DNA of 64,000 bases from Eustoma russellianum (lineage: Eukaryota; Streptophyta; Magnoliopsida; Gentianales; Gentianaceae), in assembly GCA_036186865.1 (NCBI GenBank), contig AP025040.1, positions 16,576,858 through 16,640,857 on the forward strand, given 5' to 3'. A program made the position numbers and the translations under genes. The stretch's first letter is position 1. The number at the start of each line of letters is the position of its first letter. The notes beneath the pieces are model-generated. The model was not told the origin of the DNA. It did no database searches and was given only the letters and a program-made list of their open reading frames with translations. Below, piece by piece: positions 57,108-64,000 of this stretch.

Positions 57108-60100
57108 GTATATGGATGATTTTTTTTTTGATGGAAGGGATCGTTTTATTGCTTGAAACATATGTTTACAAAGAAGATGCTTATCTACATCTACATAATT
57201 ACATGGACTGTGTTATATCTGTGTGATTACATAACAGCGCTAGGTTTTGTTTTTGCGCTCTCCAGATAATGTCATGGAAGACAACATGCTCAGGTGGCGG
57301 ATCGGGATCTGCTTCGCTGTGCTGTAGGCGATTGCGCCAATACCATATAGTGCAAAGTCCTTCACGAAATATATATCTCCATCTCCCGGTGAGTATAGCC
57401 GTGCGGTGCTAATGTTGTCGATTATCCATTCCGTAGCATCGTTGACTTGGAAGAAGGTTGGTGCATCGGTAGGTTTACCAGCAGCCTCCAAATTTTGTGT
57501 ACCCAAAAACAATCTCTCAAGGCATGTAGTAAATCATCCACCACTGCTCCACATGTATCGCAGCTGCTATCTGTCTTCATATGCCTTTGCGAAAGAAGCA
57601 ACCCAGTAGGCAATATCCCCCTGCATGCACGCCATAGGAAGAAATTGTACCGTCCTGGCCCCTTCATCGCCCACACATTATCCCATATTGCATTAGTCGG
57701 CAGTGACTCTGCAGTAGTTTGCTACTCATATGCGTTAGATACTGTGAATTTTCCGGAGGCATTTCCTTTCCACCGAAGGGTACAAGATTCGCCAGCATTT
57801 TGGATGTTGGAGGTCTCTAGGTTGGCCCGAAGCAAAGGTACCGTGGAACGTATATGTCTCCAGATAGCAGAGGTGTTTCGCCTACTATTACCTTCAAGTA
57901 AACTGCCGTATTTGTGGTACAATACTTGGACCCAAGTAAGATCTGGTCTTGTCAGGAAGGTCCAGCCGAGTTTTGTTAACATCGCGGTATTCATGTATCT
58001 TAGCCGTTTGACCCCCAAGCCGCCGTTCTTTTTAGGCAAGCACAGAACTTCCCAGGAGCACCAATGCCATTTCCGACTAGTATCATCCTCCCCCCAAAAG
58101 AATCGCCGTGATATTTTCTCAATGTCGTCCGTAAGTGACAGCGGTAGTCGAACTGTTTGCATTGAGTACAAAGGCATCAATGAAAGAACACTTCTAAGTA
58201 GTACATAGCGGCCAGTCTGGGATAAAAGTTTGGTCTTCCACAGTCCTAGGCGTTGACGGACACGATCCAGAACAAACCCATATGTCTGCCTTCCCGTCTG
58301 TCCGTGCGAGAGTGGCATGCCCAAGTAGGTGCCGAAATCACTGGTGCACTGAATCCCCATTCAAATAAACGCCTGCGGGTGGAAGTTTGATTGTATATTT
58401 TTGGATAATATAGCTTGACTCTTCCTGACACTAATCCGTTGGCCAGACATCCGACAGAATTCATCCAGGACCTCTGCCATAACTGCAGCCTGTGTGTCCG
58501 TAGCATCGCCGAATAGTAGGAGGTCGTCGACAAAGAATAGATGTGAGATATGTGGGCCCGTTCGTGATGTGCGCATGGGTTTCCATCTGCCCTCGTTGAC
58601 TGCACGTGAGATATTTTGGCTTAGCACTTCTATGCAAAGGAGGAATAAATATAGAGCGAGCGGGTCTCCCTGGCGAATCCCCCGTTGCGGTTGGAAAGGA
58701 GGCAGACATTGACCATTCCAAATAACTGATAGAGATGCAGAAGTGATGGTGAACATAATCAACTCAACCATATTCTGACTGAATCCAATGCCGTGTAGTA
58801 TGCGTCGTATGAATGACCATTGGACCTTATCATACGCTTTCTCCAGATCAATCTTAACGCCCATGTACCCCTTGTGACCTTTCTTAATTCTCATAGTGTG
58901 CATAAGCTCTTGAGCTATAATGATGTTGTCCGCCGCCTGCCTTCCCGGTATGAATGCGCATTGTGTAGGCAAAACTATTTTCCCGATAACACACTTCAGT
59001 CTATTGGCAATAATCTTTGTTATGATCTTCACAACAACATTTGTCAGCGCAATAGGTCGAAATTGTGATGCCTCCTCAGGATTAGGTACCTTAGGGATCA
59101 ACGTGATGAGGGTCTTGTTTAGCTCCTGGGGAAAACTGTTTTTTTCAAATGCCGTAATAACAAATTCCGTGACGGCTGGTCCAACAATTGCCCAGTTCTT
59201 CTGGTAAAATAACGGGGGAAGACCATCGGGGCCAGGGGCCTTGTACGCGCCCATCTGGAAGATTGCAGTCTCCACTTCATGGGGTGAGACTGGCCTATTC
59301 AACCAGTGGCGGTCTGCGTGGTTAAGGACGGGAATATGGAAGTCGACTGCTGGTGGGCAGTACATATCATCATTGGAGAAAAGTGATGTATAGTATGCTT
59401 GAATTAGATACTGAACCTCCTGTAGCGAACAAACCCAGGCCCCAGCAGAATTTTTAAGTCTGCCCACTGTGGAGTTTCGACGGCGTATGGCTAGTGTTGC
59501 ATGGAAGTAGCGTGAATTTTGATCTCCGTAGTTTAGCCAGTGAAGGTTGATTTTTTGTTGCCAGTACGTTTCCTCCTGTTGTAATATAAGATTGTATTCA
59601 TCTTGTAATTCTTGTTCAAGCTTTGATAAGAACCGAGATGGCCGGTGTGTTAGTGCTGTTTGAATTCCTGCAAGTCTTGCTATGCACCGACGACGACGTT
59701 GTGTAATGCTGCCAAAGATCTCCCTGCTCCAGGTTTGTAGCTGACTCTTGAACTCTTCAGTAGTGCGCATGAGGTCCCCATTGAACACTTTCCAAGCGGA
59801 TTGCATAAATGTAGTAAAAGCAGTGTGTTGCATCCAACAGTTTTGAAACTTGAAAGGTCTATTGATTGTTCCCCTCAAACGTGCCTCAATCAGGGATAGA
59901 AGCAGTGGGTGATGGTCGGAGTGTGTCTTAGGAAGATGATGTAGCAAGGCCGAGGTGAAGGTTGTATGCCAGCTGATATTAGCCCACGCTTGATCAATCC
60001 GTTGCTCTATATGCAACCGCCCTATTTGTCCATTTGACCACGTGAATCGTGGGCCAGTAAACCCAACTTCCTCCAAATTGCAAATGTCGATCATCTTAAG

Positions 60101-60383
60101 CATATGCTCGACGCCATACCCTTTGACTGCCCGGCCACCTCGCTTGTCCTCTTGTTTTATTACTTGGTTGAAGTCGCCTATCAGTAGCCACGGAATGTTG
60201 ATATGAGCGGCCATTTGTTCGATGTATTCATGTAGTGTGTTCCGCACAGATAGTATTGGAGAGGCGTACACCAGAGACAAAATCCATTCCATGTTATCGC
60301 CTTTTAATATACCTATATTCATCATCTGAGCTGTGCAGCTAAGTATGCGAATGCATACCGCTGAATCATCCCAGAAGCACCAT

Positions 60384-61330
60384 AGTCCTGTTAGTGTATG
60401 TGCCCTAGGCCATGATTTGGATATTTATGTTATGCATTTATTATTAATAAAAGAGGTTTTATTATCATTATTGTTGGTTAGTATGTTACACAATTTTGAT
60501 ATATGTCCCTGATTCATTATTGTTATGGAGATAAAATAATTTATAATCAGTATGAGTATTGATTTGATAATCATGAGATGATTATGTGTATGGTGATACG
60601 AATCAATCTCATAGATACTTGTTAGAGAACAGTGTATTGGATAGACCCATCATGAGATTGCTACATGGATTAGTGTCATAAGTAAATCTCATGATAGTCA
60701 TGTTTTAATCCTTTGACTTGAGATTGTCATAGTTTCCAACATAAGGACTATTATATTTTGACATGATCAAACATTATCCGTAACTGGATAATAATAATAA
60801 AGGTCATGATTGAATGTGATAGAAATTATGTAGAGGATATTGAACAATCAAGATAGAATTTGTCCCTCTCTTTTGAGAGAGATATCTTTGGGCCCCTCGA
60901 TTAGTGAGACTGTGAAATGCATGGCCGTGCTCAAATGAATTGATAGTGTGATCAATATCATTTGTTTTATCAGTCTACTTAGAGATCGAGTAATCATATG
61001 TTTGAACTATATAAGTATGACGTTGACCATGACTTATGTTCAAACTAGATATCGTGTGACAAAGAGATTAATGCATGTACTATTATTAAGCTAGTTGGAC
61101 TTTACTCGTATTAATTGGGTAGTTGTAATGCCTTGCTAGAGGCCAATTACGACTTGTTGGTTTAATAGAGATTTAATCAACTGCCAATTAACATGGACCT
61201 ATCGGGTCACACACAAGAATGCGTAAGGCTGAGATTAATAATATTAATAATATTAATATTTGATATTAATTATTATTATTATTATTATTATTATCGTTTT
61301 TAATATTAATAATATTAATATTTGATATTA

Positions 61331-61363
<33 letters not shown>

Positions 61364-61865
61364 TTTGTTTTTTTGGTGATTATATATACATGTGTGTTAT
61401 CGGATATTAACGAGAGAATCCATATCTGATATGGATTTTGAATATCCTGATAGAATCCGTATCTGATATGGATTTTGATTGGCATCAACTAATCCGATTA
61501 GGACTCGGATTTTGATGTCTACGTATGTGTATATATACTTGTGTATCTCGTATACACTAGACACACGAAAATACACAGAGTCATCAAAGAAACCCTAGAG
61601 CCGTTTTTGTGAAAAACCGAGTTCTTCAGCCGCGCCGTTTGAAGAGCTAGCACTCCGGACGGAAGCGTTCGTGTGGATACCGACAGAGGGTGATCGTATT
61701 TTCGCACCTACTTCATCTGCGTAATTCGGATCTACAAAGGTAGTTTTCGAGTTTCTTTCATCGAATTAAACGAACAACATGGATCCTTGGTAGGAAATCG
61801 GAGATCAAGTATTTGTTTTCCGCTGCGCATTTTGCAGTGATCTCGGTTGATTTCCTAACAAGTCC
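60384..61865 (+). mobile_element. 1.47-kb solo LTR in LINE ORF2, TSD AGTCC
   Basis: 60,389-61,860, starting TGTTAGTGTATGTGCC and ending TTTCCTAACA, flanked by AGTCC at 60,384-60,388 and 61,861-61,865. No primer site or coding region. It contains a duplicated TTA-rich block (61,240-61,370). Its first ~440 bp are shared with the Sirevirus LTR at 30,730-31,165. Orientation is opposite to the LINE. Confidence 0.93.
61230..61370. repeat. Duplicated (TTA)n block in the solo LTR
   Basis: A unit of AATATTAATAATATTAATATT..., TGATATTAA and (TTA)n occurs twice in tandem, each about 65 bp, the second with a longer TTA run. Confidence 0.85.
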
Positions 61866-62089
61866 GCCAGCAAAGCCACGCGCTTCCACTGATGCGAAAT
61901 GGGTGAAGTGAAGTCGTTTGAGGAGATATTTTGCTCTCGAACTCGGTACTCGAGTCTCCATCAAGAACATAATACTAGGATTATGGTCATGAACCAATTT
62001 AGCTATTGCTCTCAGCGTGTCCGGGGAGCCAGCGCCCCGGCAGTTCCATGCTAATATCTGCATATGTACAATTATTAAGCTGGCCTAGC

Positions 62090-63808
62090 CTAGTTTAGGC
62101 CATGTGCGCTTGCCGCACCAGTCTCCATATCCATAGTAATAGGATTCACCGCCTCTGTGTTGTCTGCCTCCAACTGGTTGGTTCCATCCATTGCGTTATC
62201 TGGTGGATGTTGTTTGATTTGCTGATCTAGGTCCTTTGGTGCAGATGGATGGTGTGCTATAGGAGGTGTGCGGGAGTGTAAAGGTATAGCCCCACCCTCC
62301 TCATGTGTGGCGAGATTGTTGGTGATATCTTCTAATGGTCTCTGCACCATAGATCGACTCCCAGCAGGATGCGTCAAGGTAGGCCAGTTTTTATCTTGCC
62401 AATCGATTTCATCACGCTTGGGTGTAGTACTTGCTGGTTGTTTCGTTGCCCTTTGTCTACGCTCAACAGTATTTGGTGGTGGGGGATTTGACTGGATCTT
62501 GAGCTTGCCAGGTGGTTTTACTGGGACGCCTTTTGTTCTGCGCTCCCGAACTTTAATAGCCTGTTCCTTCGTGGAGGTGCTAAACTGAATGGGAGGACCC
62601 GGATCATGTAGGTTCTGGAGAGCCGTGGCAAGTGTATTAGGCATTGAGCAGTTTTCCTCAGTAGTATCATATTGGGCAATGGGATTGAATCTTGATCCCC
62701 CAGTTCGAGGTCCATGTAGATCATGCAACGTGGGATCAGTGGTTCTCATATTACTTCCTGGCCGATCACCCTCATTTGTTGGCTGTTTGAAATTTTGATT
62801 GCGGGCAACGCGTTGGCGTGAGTTCGGGCGCACAAGCATCCAGGGTCCGAATGGATCAGCAGGCACTGTCGTAGTAGCGGGGACGCTTGGCGCAGATGGT
62901 TCTTGTGCTGGCATTTCAGACGATGCCTTTTCGATGCAACCGTCAGTACGATGACCATATCTACCGCAGGTAAAGCAGATTTGGTGAAGACTTTCGTACT
63001 CAATTCTCAGTTGGTATCCATTCAGTATTATCGTCGAGGTAAGGGGCCGTCGAAGATCCACTTCCACACAAACACGTACATACTTTCCTCGCGATACCTG
63101 CATCGTGTTCCTGTCGATTTTGATGGCCTTGCCTAATTGGTTGCCAATCCGCATCAGGACAATCTCGTTGAAGAATTCGAGTGGAAGGCGTGGTATTCTT
63201 ACCCAAATCATAGTTGCAGCCAACTCTGTTGTCGATGGCAGGAAGCCGGGTCGAAGTTTTGTAACCGTAAGATAGTGTCCCTGAATAATCCATGGTCCAT
63301 TTTCAAGGACATATGTATAATCTGCCTGAGAGTAGAAACGGACTACAAAGTATCCATCTTCGAGATCAATAATATCAAGTCTCCATCCGGAAACCCACAT
63401 GTCGGATAATCGTTGGGATAGAAGTCTGTATGATATGTTCCGGCCCAGTGGTTTGACGATCAGCGCATGTCGTCATGGGCGCCACAACTCCTTCCATTCC
63501 TCAGTTGGTACGTCAATCACCACTCTCCCTGTCATGGTTGAGGGTTCGGCTTGCCCTGGGGTGAATGTCTCTGCTTGTGCATCGTCCTTGAAGGTATCAT
63601 CCATGTCGTCATCGCCTGTGTAAATTTCCTCCAGCAGTGCAGCGTTTGTCGATGAAGATTTCAGCATGTCGATCCATACATTGCGATCCGACGTAGGTGG
63701 ATCCGGTGATGATGATGGAGCGAAGGGTGCTACACGTTTAAATTTCTTCACGCTCCGTTCGCGTTGATCGATTTCTTCCACACTGTGTCTCGATGGATCA
63801 CCCTCCAT
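62090..63808 (-). pseudogene. LINE ORF1: DUF4283 and CCHC zinc finger, one nonsense codon
   Basis: ATG at 63,808 (MEGDPSRHSVEEIDQRER). The only break is a TGA at 63,473-63,475, directly after EEWKELWRP; the same frame continues from 63,472 to the stop at 62,090, for 573 codon positions in all. After the break come the DUF4283 domain (DGYFVVRFYSQADYTYVLEN, MIWVRIPRLPLEFF, GNQLGKAIKID) and a CCHC knuckle (CFTCGRYGHRTDGC), then a long Pro/Thr-rich tail. This is the RNA-binding protein of plant L1 elements. The stop most likely replaced Trp (TGG to TGA). Confidence 0.9.
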
Positions 63809-63946
63809 TGGAGGTTGTTGAGTGACCGGCGGGAAATCACCGGTGAAACGGTGGCTGCGAGATTAGCGGATCGCAGACGGCAGTTACGAAGTGCAAATTC
63901 CTTGATGTTTTTTTCACTAAAAGTATTTTTGTATATGGATGATTTT

Positions 63947-64000
63947 GCTTCCTGGATGATACATCTTTATCATCACCTTTTCCACTAAATCTGCAACCTT
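63947..64000. other. Sequence beyond the LINE
   Basis: 54 bases of flanking DNA with no recognisable feature. Confidence 0.5.

Larger units (their letters stand above)
57240..62063 (-). pseudogene. LINE ORF2: endonuclease, reverse transcriptase, zf-RVT (broken)
   Basis: Starts at ATG 62,063 (MQILAWNCRGAGSP), the apurinic-type endonuclease N-terminus. Reading is cut at 61,860 by a solo LTR and resumes at 60,388 in the same frame. Endonuclease continues with LIGDFNQV and HSDHHPLLLSL. Reverse transcriptase has YKAPGPDGLPP, VKIDLEKAYDKVQWSF, QRGIRQGDPLALYLF and the catalytic FVDDLLLFGD. A TGA at 58,361-58,363 and a TAG at 57,722-57,724 interrupt the frame, which otherwise continues through LPKKNGGLGVKRLRYMN. 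A zf-RVT domain (residues around CDTCGAVVDDLLHALRDC) and a frameshift follow near 57,450. Several motifs remain intact despite the stops. Confidence 0.9.
57108..63946 (-). mobile_element. Full-length L1-type LINE, 16-bp TSD, split by a solo LTR
   Basis: The minus-strand LINE runs from 63,930 (5' end) to a poly-A tail seen as ten T at 57,120-57,129. It is flanked by GTATATGGATGATTTT at 57,108-57,123 (overlapping the tail) and 63,931-63,946. Without the solo LTR it is about 5.3 kb. It has a 122-bp leader, ORF1 and ORF2 separated by 26 nt, and no visible 5' truncation. ORF1 has one premature stop, and ORF2 has at least two stops and a frameshift, so it is inactive. Confidence 0.93.

Noticed and set aside
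57447..58208. 253-aa plus-strand open frame
   Set aside because: Lies antisense to LINE ORF2, whose conserved motifs explain the sequence; composition has no sign of an independent gene.

Overview
This window is nuclear DNA of a flowering plant, most likely a eudicot. Two spliced host genes of plant-specific families with AT-rich introns lie in the left third. The rest is almost entirely nested plant transposable elements: Ty1/copia including a Sirevirus, Ty3/gypsy of chromovirus type, an L1-type LINE, a tRNA-derived SINE, and Mutator-like elements (MULEs). I saw no bacterial-type operon, rRNA, tRNA or CRISPR array. Boundaries were read by eye; splice sites and target-site duplications (TSDs) are given where the sequence shows them. 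No database search was possible.

Layout. About 1-2360: a small three-exon minus-strand gene of unknown function, with a 184-bp Mutator-type MITE (9-bp TSD) upstream. About 3.6-5.1 kb: a decayed MULE transposase. 7,986-21,564: a nine-exon minus-strand gene for a DUF639 membrane protein (692 aa as I splice it). Its 8-kb intron 7 holds a decayed copia element, which itself holds a 1.5-kb non-autonomous MULE with possible captured sequence. About 22.3-31.2 kb: a minus-strand Sirevirus that keeps one LTR and is split by a 2.8-kb solo LTR. 31.3-41.1 kb: a younger copia element whose left LTR is split by a 4.5-kb solo LTR, which in turn carries a SINE. 42.5-56.0 kb: a gypsy element with nearly identical 2.66-kb LTRs and a degenerate interior, which contains a second gypsy element (46.4-51.5 kb). 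57.1-63.9 kb: a full-length LINE split by a 1.5-kb solo LTR.

How the parts relate. Pieces of one older copia element (31,166-31,328; 41,119-42,513; 56,048-56,738) are the substrate into which the Sirevirus, the younger copia and the outer gypsy all inserted, so the 22-57 kb block is one nest up to four levels deep. The most unusual object is the inner gypsy element at 46,396-51,499. Its two LTR copies face each other in inverted orientation, both outer ends are the same LTR end, and the unit is bounded by a clean 5-bp TSD (GACAG). It appears to have integrated as an already rearranged fold-back cDNA. It also forms a 1.27-kb inverted repeat that could make a long hairpin RNA. Nothing here works as a metabolic pathway; the two host genes are independent.
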